Of a stretch of DNA of 64,000 nucleotides, positions 23,577 to 30,734 are shown in pieces. The stretch's first letter is position 1. Each line of letters starts with the position of its first letter. Origin of the DNA: Streptomyces violascens (GTDB lineage: Bacteria > Actinomycetota > Actinomycetes > Streptomycetales > Streptomycetaceae); NCBI RefSeq assembly GCF_014649955.1, contig NZ_BMUA01000001.1, positions 372,001-436,000 of the forward strand. Reading direction: 5' to 3'. A program made the translations under genes and the position numbers. Below the pieces are notes generated by a model. That model had not been told where the DNA came from. It saw only the letters and a list, made by a program, of their open reading frames with translations, and searched no databases.

Positions 23577-24833
23577 GCCGAAACGGTCGGGGTCGGCGCG
23601 GGAGGCGCGCTCCAGGAGGAGGTCCTTTTCCTGGACGTTGTGGGTCAGGGAGGCCGCGCGCTCGAACTCCGCCCTCGCTTCGGCCCTCCGGCCCAGCCGC
23701 TCCAGGAGATCTCCTCGTACGCTCGGCAGCAAGTGGTAGCCCTTCAGGGCCGGTTCGTCCCTCAGCGCGTCCACCAGGGCCAGGCCTGCCGCCGGGCCCT
23801 CGGACATCGCCACGGCCACCGCCCGGTTCAGCTCGATCACGGGGGACGGGGTCAGCGCCATCAGGCGGCCGTAGAGGAGGGCGATCGACGTCCAGTCGGT
23901 GTCCTCGTAGCGCATGGTCTGCGCGTGGCACGCGGCGATCGCCGCCTGGATGGAGTACGGGCCGTCGCCCGCGCGGTGCAGGGCCTCGATGCCCCGGCGG
24001 ATGAGCAGGCGGTTCCACTTGGCGCGGTTCTGGTCGGCGAGCAGCACCGGCTCGCCGCCGGGTCCGGTGCGGGCCGCGATGCGGGAGGACTGGAACTCCA
24101 GCAGCGCGGCCAGGCCGTGCACTTCGGGCTCCTTGGGCATCAGGGCGCAGAGCACGCGCACCAGGCGGAGCGCGTCCTCGCAGAGCGCGGGGCGCACCAG
24201 GTCGTCGCCGGCCGTCGCGGAGTACCCCTCGTTGAAGACGAGGTAGATGACTTCGAGGACCGAGGCGACGCGGGCGTCCCGGTCGGTTCCGTACGGCACC
24301 TCGAAAGGGACCCCGGCCTTGGCGAGGGTCCGTTTCGCGCGGACGATGCGCTGGGCGACCGTGGGCTCGGGGGCCAGGAACGCGCGGGCGATCTCCTGTG
24401 TGGTCAGCCCGCCGAGCAGGCGCAGGGTGAGGGCGATCCTGGCCTCGGTCGAAAGCACGGGATGGCAGGCGGTGAAGATGAGCCGCAGCAGGTCGTCGTC
24501 GATGCGGTCCGGGTCGTCGAAGTCCGCCGGGTCGGGCGGCGGCACGTCTTCGAGGGCCCGCCCGACCTCCGCCAGCTTGCGGGCGTACGTCTCCTTGCGG
24601 CGGACCAGGTCGATCGCGCGGTGCTTGGCGGTGGCCATGAGCCAGGCGCCCGGCTTGTCCGGGACGCCCGACTCGGGCCACTGTTCCAGTGCCGCGACCA
24701 GGGCGTCCTGCGCGAGCTCCTCCGCGATGCCGACGTCCCGCACGATGCGGGCGACCCCCGCGATGATCCGCGCGGACTCGATCCTGAATACCGCTTCGAC
24801 CGTCTCGGTCGCACTTGCTGCCGTCACGGCCAC
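23550..24833 (-). CDS. ECF42-type RNA polymerase sigma factor with TPR-like C-terminus
   Basis: The protein has 427 residues. Region sigma2 is at the N-terminus (RIIAGVARIVRDVGIAEELAQDALVAALEQWP, then WLMATAKHRAIDLVRRKE) and sigma4 at about 130-185 (ALTLRLLGGLTTQEIARAFL, then TVAQRIVRAKRTL). The remaining roughly 230 residues are helical repeats (GYHLLPSVRGDLLERLGRRAEARAEFERAA), the C-terminal extension typical of ECF42. ECF42 genes usually sit beside DGPF/YCII-like genes; none is adjacent here. The C-terminal domain likely modulates activity since no anti-sigma gene is present. Tail-to-tail overlap with the FAD monooxygenase is 27 bp. Confidence 0.9.
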   Translation of the reverse strand: MAVTAASATETVEAVFRIESARIIAGVARIVRDVGIAEELAQDALVAALEQWPESGVPDKPGAWLMATAKHRAIDLVRRKETYARKLAEVGRALEDVPPPDPADFDDPDRIDDDLLRLIFTACHPVLSTEARIALTLRLLGGLTTQEIARAFLAPEPTVAQRIVRAKRTLAKAGVPFEVPYGTDRDARVASVLEVIYLVFNEGYSATAGDDLVRPALCEDALRLVRVLCALMPKEPEVHGLAALLEFQSSRIAARTGPGGEPVLLADQNRAKWNRLLIRRGIEALHRAGDGPYSIQAAIAACHAQTMRYEDTDWTSIALLYGRLMALTPSPVIELNRAVAVAMSEGPAAGLALVDALRDEPALKGYHLLPSVRGDLLERLGRRAEARAEFERAASLTHNVQEKDLLLERASRADPDRFGSAGGQGGA

Positions 24834-24961
24834 CCATCAGAGCAGCCCCGCGCAGACGCGGCAAGCTCGACCCGGCGGGCCGTCCGGATGCCCCTCACAC
24901 ATCCCCCGGCGGACACCCCCTCGCGGCTTCCGTCCGCACCTGGTTGCGTAGCCTTGGCCAC

Positions 24962-25453
24962 ATGCACCGGCTCCAGCGTCTCCGCCTCGATCATGCCGCG
25001 GCCCTCCTGAAGTTCGAGCGGGAGAACCGGGCGTACTTCGCCGCGTCGATCTCCGACCGGGGCGACGACTACTTCACGCATTTCGACGCCCGCCACCGCG
25101 CACTGCTGGCCGAGCAGGACGCGGGCACCTGCTTCTTCCACCTCGTGGTGGACGACGACGGCTCGGTCCTCGGCCGGGTCAACTTGGTTGACGCAGCTGA
25201 TGGTTCCGCCGAGCTCGGGTACCGGATCGCCGAGCGGGCCGCCGGACAGGGGCTGGCCACCGCGTCCGTCCGCGAGGCCTGCGCGCTGGCCCTCGCGGAG
25301 TACGGCCTCACCACGCTGACCGCCGTCACGACCCTGGACAACATCGGCTCCCGGACCGTCCTTGCCCGCACCGGATTCACCCCCACCACGCCGCTCCAGC
25401 TGGACGGCCGCCCGGGCCTTCGCTTCGTACGGGATCTGCGACTTGGCCGATAG
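24962..25453 (+). CDS. GNAT-family N-acetyltransferase
   Basis: The protein has 163 residues from ATG 24962. GNAT landmarks are DAGTCFFHLVVDDDGSVLGRVNL, GSAELGYRIAERAAGQGLATA (acetyl-CoA loop, R/Q-x-x-G-x-G/A) and LTAVTTLDNIGSRTVLARTGF, as in RimJ/RimL-like acetyltransferases. There is no ribosome site; a TAGCCT box ends 8 nt before the ATG, suggesting a leaderless message. The substrate may be a protein N-terminus or a small amine. It is divergent from the ECF42 gene. Confidence 0.85.
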   Translation: MHRLQRLRLDHAAALLKFERENRAYFAASISDRGDDYFTHFDARHRALLAEQDAGTCFFHLVVDDDGSVLGRVNLVDAADGSAELGYRIAERAAGQGLATASVREACALALAEYGLTTLTAVTTLDNIGSRTVLARTGFTPTTPLQLDGRPGLRFVRDLRLGR

Positions 25454-25493
25454 CCGACCACCGCGCAGGCCCTGGTCGTACACTCGCCCGTAG

Positions 25494-25511
25494 CCTCACA
25501 TGCGTGTGAGG
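25494..25511. promoter_or_regulatory. Palindrome upstream of MerR gene
   Basis: CCTCACA-TGCG-TGTGAGG is a perfect 7+7 inverted repeat next to a TAGCCT -10-like box (25491-25496), 31 bp before the MerR start. Placement near the promoter fits MerR-type autoregulation. A related CCTCAC/GTGAGG palindrome occurs at 29429-29452. Confidence 0.6.
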
Positions 25512-25541
25512 GTGAGGGAGTCGATCCGCAAGGAGGAGCAC

Positions 25542-25940
25542 ATGCGCATCGGAGAGCTTTCGGAGCGCACCGGCACGTCGCGCCGGCTGCTGCGCTACTA
25601 CGAGGAGCAGGGCCTGATCGTCTCCAGCCGCTCCCCCAACGGCTACCGCAGCTACGACGAGAACCTCGTGGACCGGGTCCTGCAGATCCGGGGACTGCTC
25701 GACGCGGGGCTTCCGACCCGCATCATCAAGCAGATCCTCCCCTGCCTCAACAAGCCCCGCGTCATCCACTTCCCCGACGCCACCCCGGAGATGCTCTCCA
25801 CGCTCACCCTCGAACGCGACCGCATGACGCAGCGCATCGAATGCCTGATCCGCAACCGCGACGCGGTGTCGGAGTATCTCGACACGGTGAGCGCAGGAGC
25901 GACCCCCGACCGCATCCCGCAGGCGTCGGCGGCCCGCTGA
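25542..25940 (+). CDS. MerR-family regulator
   Basis: The protein has 132 residues from ATG 25542, preceded by the strong site AAGGAGG. The winged helix is canonical: MRIGELSERTGTSRRLLRYY, EEQGLI, RSPNGYRSYDENLVDRVLQI (residues 1-55), then the long dimerisation helix TLERDRMTQRIECLIRNRDAVSEYL. The C-terminal effector part is very short and I see no Cys pair for metal sensing, so the inducer is probably a small organic molecule or redox change through a partner. A palindrome sits in its promoter. The cupin gene downstream is on the opposite strand. Confidence 0.9.
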   Translation: MRIGELSERTGTSRRLLRYYEEQGLIVSSRSPNGYRSYDENLVDRVLQIRGLLDAGLPTRIIKQILPCLNKPRVIHFPDATPEMLSTLTLERDRMTQRIECLIRNRDAVSEYLDTVSAGATPDRIPQASAAR

Positions 25941-25998
25941 ATCGCGGACGCCTGAACGCTCTCGACCACCCTGCTTGCAGGGCGAGTTGAAGGGCCGT

Positions 25999-26310
25999 TC
26001 ACGGGCCGCCTTCCTCGACCTCCACAAGGACGAGGACGCCATGGCTCCCGGGGCGCACCGCGTGCCCGGTCCCCGCCGGGACCATCTGCAGCTCGCCCGC
26101 GTTCACGGTCACGGGCCGGCCGGCGACGGTGAGTTCGAGTCGGCCGTCGAGGACAAGCAGAGCCTCCGTCGCGTCGTGGCGCTCCTCGGCGATCGGCAGC
26201 TCGTCCATCCTGAGGACCTTCACACAGGCCGGTCCCACCTCCCCCAGGACGAGCGAGCGCCATCCGGCGGGGAGGCCGGCAGCGGTTTTCAGCAGGTCGA
26301 TCGGACTCAA
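25999..26310 (-). CDS. Small cupin-domain protein
   Basis: I annotate 103 residues from TTG 26310, which follows AGAGGAGA; the open frame runs further upstream but loses coding character. A single cupin barrel is visible: LRMDELPIAEERHDATEALL, VLDGRLELTVAGRPVTVNAG, ELQMVPAGTGHAVRPGSHGV. The motif 1 pattern is modified (EERHDATEALLVLDG) but His and Glu ligands remain, and the motif 2 His is in GTGHAV. It could be a metal-dependent isomerase, dioxygenase or binding protein; the sequence does not say which. Confidence 0.72.
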   Translation of the reverse strand: MSPIDLLKTAAGLPAGWRSLVLGEVGPACVKVLRMDELPIAEERHDATEALLVLDGRLELTVAGRPVTVNAGELQMVPAGTGHAVRPGSHGVLVLVEVEEGGP

Positions 26311-26545
26311 GGCGCAGGTCTCCTCTGCGGTCGGGGCATGACGCCGCCAACCGTTGCGGGGTGGATCTGTGGATGCCTCGAAGGCTATGCGCCCGCCGGA
26401 CCCCGCCGGTCGACCGAATGGCAAAGGATGTCTGCTCCGCGCTGGAACGGATCCGGCCGCATCTCTGTCTACCTTTCCGGGCACCCCCGAGCGGTGCCGC
26501 TCGGGCATGCCCGGGTGTACTTCTGGCAGAGAGTTCTATCGACCC

Positions 26546-26848
26546 ATGGGTCTCACGAGTAACAACGTGCTGGCACTGACCGTGCTCTGCGCGGTGGTGA
26601 TGTTCACGGTCACCATCTGGTTGTGGCCGCGCCTGGCGCGTCAGAACTGGAAAACCGTCCTGGGCCGGCTGGGGCTGCTGGTGGTGACTCAGCTGCTGGT
26701 GTTCGCCGCGGTGGGGCTTGCGACGAACAACAGCTTCCTGTTCTTCGGCTCGTGGACAGATCTGTTCGGGCAGGAGCAGGGAGTCGGCGTGGTGGTCGAC
26801 CATTCGGCTCAACTGGGCGACGGGTTCCGGGAGTTCCTGGCCCGTTGA
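26546..26848 (+). pseudogene. Truncated membrane-anchored esterase-like protein (N-terminal remnant)
   Basis: The remnant has 100 residues. MGLTSNNVLALTVLCAVVMF, IWLWPRLARQNWKTVLGRLG, LLVVTQLLVFAAVGLATNNS and FFGSWTDLFGQEQG look like the two- to three-helix N-terminus that in actinobacteria precedes a secreted putative-esterase (antigen-85-like) domain. Here the frame ends after VVVDHSAQLGDGFREFLAR and only a terminator follows before the next gene, so the catalytic domain is missing. I infer a 3' deletion. A genuine short membrane protein is the alternative. Confidence 0.45.
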
Positions 26849-26853
26849 ACCAC

Positions 26854-26891
26854 CCGGCCCCGACACGCCCCGCAGGGCGCGTCGGGGCCGG
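26854..26891. terminator. Strong stem-loop terminator
   Basis: CCGGCCCCGAC/GTCGGGGCCGG (11 bp) extended inside by CGCCC/GGGCG, with one unpaired base on each side between the two helices and a 4-nt loop. It lies between the convergent esterase remnant and the methyltransferase gene and can serve both strands. Confidence 0.75.
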
Positions 26892-26901
26892 CGCAGGTTC
26901 C

Positions 26902-27774
26902 TCAGCGGCGGCGCCGACCGCCCAGGACCCTGGCGAGCAGACCCTGCGACGCGGCAACCGGAACCGGCGCGGCGGGCTCCGGCTCGGCCGGCCGCTCCGG
27001 CGGGGCCACCGGGCGCAGGGGCCGGGGCGGGGCCGGGGCCTTGGCCTTCTTGCCGTCGATCCGGATCAGCGGGGCGCCCGCCACCTCTTCCACCCCGTGC
27101 CACAGGTCCGTGCGCGACTTCAGCCACTCGAGCAGCTCGGCCCGTACCGGCTCGGCGTCGCCCCAAGTGCCGTACGCCTTGGTGCCGGTGATGCAGATGA
27201 GCTTCAGCTCCATGGTGGCCACCGCTCCCCAGACCGCCGCCGCGACGCCGGGGCAGTGTTCGGCCCGGAAGTCGTCGAAGGCCACGATCGCGTCCGGGCC
27301 GGCCAGCTCCCTGGCGGCCTCGATGTCGCCGTGCACGTGCTCGTACAGGTGCGAGGCGTCGACATGGATGAAGCGGCAGCTGTCCGGCTTCAGGCGGGAG
27401 GCGATGACGGAGGTGGGCGCCTGGACGATGGTGGGCAGCTCTTCGTGGAAGGCGAGGTAGTTCGCCTCGAAGCCGCGGCGGGTCAGCGTCGAGTACGACC
27501 GGTCCATCTCCGCGCTGTTGGGGTCGTCCGGTGCCGGGGAGTCGAAGAGGTCGCAGACCGTGAACTCCTCGCCGGGCCGCAGATACCCGCCGGTGAAAAT
27601 CGCGCTCTTGCCCAGATAGGCACCGAGTTCCAGCAGGTCACCTGCCTGTTCCGGGAACTTTTCCTGACGCTTCAGAAACCAGTCGAACAGCAGTTGATCG
27701 GCCGGCCAGAACCAGCCTTTGACATCGGAGAAGCCGGCCGGGGGCGGCACCGGTGCACTCGTCGTTTGTGACAT
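26902..27774 (-). CDS. SAM-dependent methyltransferase (Methyltransf_24-like)
   Basis: The protein has 290 residues. The core is at residues 45-215: DLLELGAYLGKSAIFTGGYL (motif I variant), FTVCDLFDSPAPDD (acidic residue after strand 2), CRFIHVDASHLYEHVHGDIE (metal-binding D/H motif as in TylF and catechol methyltransferases) and AIVAFDDFRAEHCPG. The C-terminal 45 residues are Pro/Ala-rich and end in GRRRR, which is not part of the fold. It is likely a metal-assisted O-methyltransferase on sugars or phenols. The divergent neighbour is the SPW-repeat gene. Confidence 0.8.
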   Translation of the reverse strand: MSQTTSAPVPPPAGFSDVKGWFWPADQLLFDWFLKRQEKFPEQAGDLLELGAYLGKSAIFTGGYLRPGEEFTVCDLFDSPAPDDPNSAEMDRSYSTLTRRGFEANYLAFHEELPTIVQAPTSVIASRLKPDSCRFIHVDASHLYEHVHGDIEAARELAGPDAIVAFDDFRAEHCPGVAAAVWGAVATMELKLICITGTKAYGTWGDAEPVRAELLEWLKSRTDLWHGVEEVAGAPLIRIDGKKAKAPAPPRPLRPVAPPERPAEPEPAAPVPVAASQGLLARVLGGRRRR

Positions 27775-27995
27775 GGACCGGTCCTACTCCTGCCAGATGA
27801 CCGGAAGATGACCGCGGGGCGTGGCCCGGACACCCCCCGCTGAAACTCCCCCGTCATCAAAGGAAATCCCGGTCCGGGACCACGATCGCAACGCTCCGTA
27901 TCCCGTACGACACGCAAGGCGACCATCACTCCCACCGGCCGAATTGCCGAATTCCACCACTACACATAAAGGCGACATAAGCGCACAATAGGAGC

Positions 27996-28010
27996 GCGAC
28001 ACAGTGTCGC
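27996..28010. promoter_or_regulatory. Palindrome upstream of SPW gene
   Basis: GCGACAC-A-GTGTCGC is a perfect 7+1+7 palindrome, 43 bp before the SPW start and just after a CACAAT -10-like box (27984-27989). The position fits an operator at the transcription start. Confidence 0.45.
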
Positions 28011-28052
28011 AGCGCGGCCAGACGTGCAGACTTTCAGAAGGAGGCGAGTCGG

Positions 28053-28496
28053 ATGGCCGACGTCTCACACCGCCCCGGTGATATTTCGGGGCACCCCGAT
28101 GTATCGGAGATGCGGGACCGCTACGCGAGGGTGATGGAAACCCGCGGCGTCGCGGCGGTCGAGGAGCTCGTGATCCTCGCCGGCATATACGCAGCGATCT
28201 CCGGCTGGACGGTCCACTTCTCGGCCGCCAAGCCCACCCTGGCCCTCAGCAACCTGGTCGTCGGCATAGCCCTCGCGGTCCTGGGCCTGTGCATGTCCAT
28301 GGCCCCGGAGAGGTCCACGGACCTGAACTTCGTGGTCCTGCTCCTCGGAGCCTGGCTGATCGTCTCTCCGTGGGTCGTCGCGCGCAGCGCCGGCACCGGA
28401 GCCATCCTCAGCAACGTCATCACAGGCGCCTGTGTGTGCCTGTTCGCACTGGTCGCGGGCGGCATTCTGATGTCCAGGGGCCGAAGGTCGACCTGA
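28053..28496 (+). CDS. SPW-repeat membrane protein
   Basis: The protein has 147 residues from ATG 28053 behind AAGGAGG. After a 45-residue cytosolic N-terminus there are four membrane helices as two helical hairpins: LVILAGIYAAISGWTVHF, LSNLVVGIALAVLGLCMSM, NFVVLLLGAWLIVSPWVVA and LSNVITGACVCLFALVAGGI. The SPW motif (ISGW and VSPWV within the hairpins) defines the family. Function is unknown; SPW proteins are widespread in actinobacteria and often stress- or membrane-associated. Confidence 0.85.
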   Translation: MADVSHRPGDISGHPDVSEMRDRYARVMETRGVAAVEELVILAGIYAAISGWTVHFSAAKPTLALSNLVVGIALAVLGLCMSMAPERSTDLNFVVLLLGAWLIVSPWVVARSAGTGAILSNVITGACVCLFALVAGGILMSRGRRST

Positions 28497-28600
28497 CGTC
28501 CGCCGCCGTCACCCTGACGCCGTGAAAGCCCCGTCGGTCGCACGGAGTCCGATGGCCGCCAGGATGCGGCGAACCACCCGACTCGCACGGCACCCGCACT

Positions 28601-29164
28601 TCAACTCCCGGTCTGGAACCCGGAGTTGGTGCGGGCGCCGTCGAGTTCCGAGCCCACCCGGCGCAGCCACCTGAGCTCGCCGTCGTGCCACACATCGGTC
28701 GGCGCGAGACCCGCGGCCGCGGCAACCGCGGCGGAAGCGCGGTGCTCGGGGTGGATGTGCGCCAGCACCTCCCGCACGGGCCGTTGTCCGAGCCACTCCA
28801 CGAGCCCCCTGGCCGCCTCGGTGGCGATGCCCCGGCCCTGCCACGGGGTTCCCACCACCCACGCGATCTCTGCGACCGCCCCTTGCGGGGACGGGGCAAC
28901 CGTCGCCTGGACCGTGCCCGCCAGACAGCCCTCCTCGCGGAGCCGGACCACCCAGTTCAGCCAGCTCACCCCGGGGTCGGGAGAGCCCGCGGTCAGGCGC
29001 TCGTAGCGGGCGCGGAGGGCCTGTGGGGCGTCCGGGGCGCCGCCGATGAACGCATGCAGCGCGGGGTCGGACAGCACCGCGGCCATTTCCTCGGCGTGTG
29101 CGACGCGGAGCGGCAGGAGGTCGAGCCGCGCGGTCGCGATGGCCTCGGGGGTAAAGGTGCTCAC
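28601..29164 (-). CDS. GNAT-family N-acetyltransferase
   Basis: The protein has 187 residues from GTG 29164 with GAGAGG upstream. RimJ-like layout: LDLLPLRVAHAEEMAAVLSD, WVVRLREEGCLAGTVQATV, AEIAWVVGTPWQGRGIATEA (acetyl-CoA binding Q-x-x-G-x-A) and VLAHIHPEHRASAAVAAAAG. The acceptor substrate is unknown. It ends 104 bp from the convergent SPW gene. Confidence 0.85.
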   Translation of the reverse strand: MSTFTPEAIATARLDLLPLRVAHAEEMAAVLSDPALHAFIGGAPDAPQALRARYERLTAGSPDPGVSWLNWVVRLREEGCLAGTVQATVAPSPQGAVAEIAWVVGTPWQGRGIATEAARGLVEWLGQRPVREVLAHIHPEHRASAAVAAAAGLAPTDVWHDGELRWLRRVGSELDGARTNSGFQTGS

Positions 29165-29343
29165 CCCGACATCCTCTCCACTCGCCCACCCTGCTGTCGA
29201 TCTACACCCATCGAATCCGGGGACTGGTGCAACCCCGTCCGCCGGGGCGAAGATGCTCTCCACTCGACCGGGCAGACGGGAGCGTTTTCAACGATGCGGG
29301 AATTACCGGTTCCGGACGCGGAGGGTGAGTTACCCGGCGCCCA

Positions 29344-29378
29344 GCGCCGCCCGTTCGGCCGGCGCCGCCCGTTCGGCC
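29344..29378. repeat. Tandem 17-bp repeat, two copies
   Basis: GCGCCGCCCGTTCGGCC occurs at 29344-29360 and again at 29362-29378 (18-bp period). It is in a gene-free stretch and probably a slippage duplication. Confidence 0.7.
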
Positions 29379-29428
29379 GACCCGCCCGCCGACCGCGGAC
29401 GACCGCCATCACCCGATTCGTGATCATG

Positions 29429-29452
29429 GCCCTCACCAGTGCGTGTGAGGGC
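29429..29452. promoter_or_regulatory. Palindrome upstream of leader peptide
   Basis: GCCCTCAC-CAGTGCGT-GTGAGGGC has perfect 8-bp arms, flanked by TGATC and GATCA. It lies about 40 bp before the leader-peptide start and could be an operator. The arms resemble those of the MerR-gene palindrome at 25494-25511. Confidence 0.5.
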
Positions 29453-29493
29453 GATCACAGCTCCAGGGGGCCGCCCGGGAGTAACCTGGCGAC

Positions 29494-29568
29494 ATGCCTC
29501 CGCTCGTTCGACGCCGCCACGTGGACTACGTCCGCGTTACGAGCATGGCCTGTCGCACTTCTCGCTGA
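29494..29568 (+). CDS. Putative leader peptide (RRHVD family), 24 residues
   Basis: A 24-codon ORF starting MPPLVRRRHVDYVRV and ending TSMACRTSR. The LVRRRHVDxxRV core is the hallmark of a family of short actinobacterial leader peptides found upstream of metabolic genes. A TAACCT -10-like box ends 8 nt before the ATG, implying a leaderless transcript starting with this peptide. It lies 112 bp before the oxygenase gene, so control by attenuation or translational coupling is likely. One Cys and several Arg codons are candidates for sensing. No other copy was seen in the window. Confidence 0.75.
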   Translation: MPPLVRRRHVDYVRVTSMACRTSR

Positions 29569-29680
29569 CCCAGGCCCCCCTTCACCCTCCCCGTGCCTCA
29601 CGCGGCGCCCGCCTCACCCCGGCGAAGCCGTGACCGCGCCCACCCGCGCCGGCCGGGACATATTCCAGCGGATGGCTCCC

Positions 29681-30727
29681 ATGTCGTACGTGACCTCCTC
29701 GCAGCTCCCCATCATCGACCTCTCCGCCGCCGACCGCGGCCCCGAGGCCCGGCGGCAGCTGCACACCGAGCTCCACAACGCCGCGCACGGCGTCGGCTTC
29801 TTCCAGCTCGTCGGGCACGGCGTCACCGACGCCGAGACCGCCGCACTCAACCACACCATGCGGGCGTTCTTCCAGCTGCCCGAGGCGGACCGGCTCGCCA
29901 TCGACAACGTCAACTCGCCCCACTTCCGCGGCTATACGCGCATCGGCGACGAGCGCACCGGCGGCTCCCGCGACTGGCGCGACCAGCTCGACATCGGCGC
30001 CGAGCGCCCGGCGCACATCCCCGCCCCGGGCGAGCCCGCGTACTGGTGGCTGGAGGGGCCCAACCAGTGGCCCAGCGCCCTGCCGGCGCTGCGCACCGCC
30101 GCGCTCACCTGGATCGAGAGGCTCAGCGCGGTCGCCGAGAAGCTGCTGCACGAGCTGCTCGCCGCGATCGGCGCGCCCCAGGACTTCTACGACGACGTGT
30201 TCGGCGACCGGGCCCATCTGCACCTCAAGCTGGTGCGCTACCCGGGCAGCGCCGAGGACGGCACCGCCCAGGGGGTCGGCGCCCACAAGGACTACGGCTT
30301 CCTCACCCTGCTCCACCAGGACACCGTCGGCGGACTCCAGGTGCAGCGCGAGGACGGCCGCTTCCACGACGTGCCGCCGCTGCCCGGCGCCTTCGTCGTC
30401 AACCTGGGCGAGCTGCTCGAAGTCGCGACCAACGGCTATCTGCTCGCCACCAACCACCGTGTGGTGAGCCCGCCCGGAGCCACCGAGCGCTTCTCGGTGC
30501 CGTTCTTCTACAACCCGCGCCTGGACGCCCACATCGAGCCGCTGCCCTTCCCGTACGCGGCGCACGCACCCGGCGCCACCGCGGACCCGGCGAACCCGCT
30601 GTTCGCCGAGTACGGCCGCAACGAGCTCAAGGGGAAGCTGCGGGCCCACCCCCTGGTGGCCGCCCGCCACCACGCGGACCTGCTGCTCACGGAGCGCCCG
30701 CTCGCGGGATCCACCCTGACCTCGTAG
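29681..30727 (+). CDS. Isopenicillin N synthase-family 2OG-Fe(II) oxygenase
   Basis: The protein has 348 residues from ATG 29681 (an ATG 9 nt upstream is possible). The N-terminal DIOX_N part has QLPIIDLSAAD and GFFQLVGHGVTDAE; the C-terminal 2OG-FeII_Oxy core has the metal facial triad in GAHKDYGFLTLLHQD (HxD) and ATNHRVV (distal His) plus RFSVPFFYNP supplying the RxS 2-oxoglutarate site. It is a non-heme iron oxygenase, probably hydroxylating or desaturating a small molecule; beta-lactam formation is not implied. It follows an RRHVD leader peptide. It converges with the polyprenyl synthase gene with 7 bp between. Confidence 0.87.
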   Translation: MSYVTSSQLPIIDLSAADRGPEARRQLHTELHNAAHGVGFFQLVGHGVTDAETAALNHTMRAFFQLPEADRLAIDNVNSPHFRGYTRIGDERTGGSRDWRDQLDIGAERPAHIPAPGEPAYWWLEGPNQWPSALPALRTAALTWIERLSAVAEKLLHELLAAIGAPQDFYDDVFGDRAHLHLKLVRYPGSAEDGTAQGVGAHKDYGFLTLLHQDTVGGLQVQREDGRFHDVPPLPGAFVVNLGELLEVATNGYLLATNHRVVSPPGATERFSVPFFYNPRLDAHIEPLPFPYAAHAPGATADPANPLFAEYGRNELKGKLRAHPLVAARHHADLLLTERPLAGSTLTS

Positions 30728-30734
30728 CGGACGG

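Noticed and set aside
28685..30727. 680-codon frame ending in the 2OG oxygenase
   Set aside because: The N-terminal 330 codons cover an antisense GNAT gene and a gene-free region; the oxygenase begins near 29681.
29681..30727. Isopenicillin N synthase, beta-lactam cluster
   Set aside because: No ACV synthetase, epimerase or acyltransferase nearby; the fold is shared by many unrelated oxygenases.
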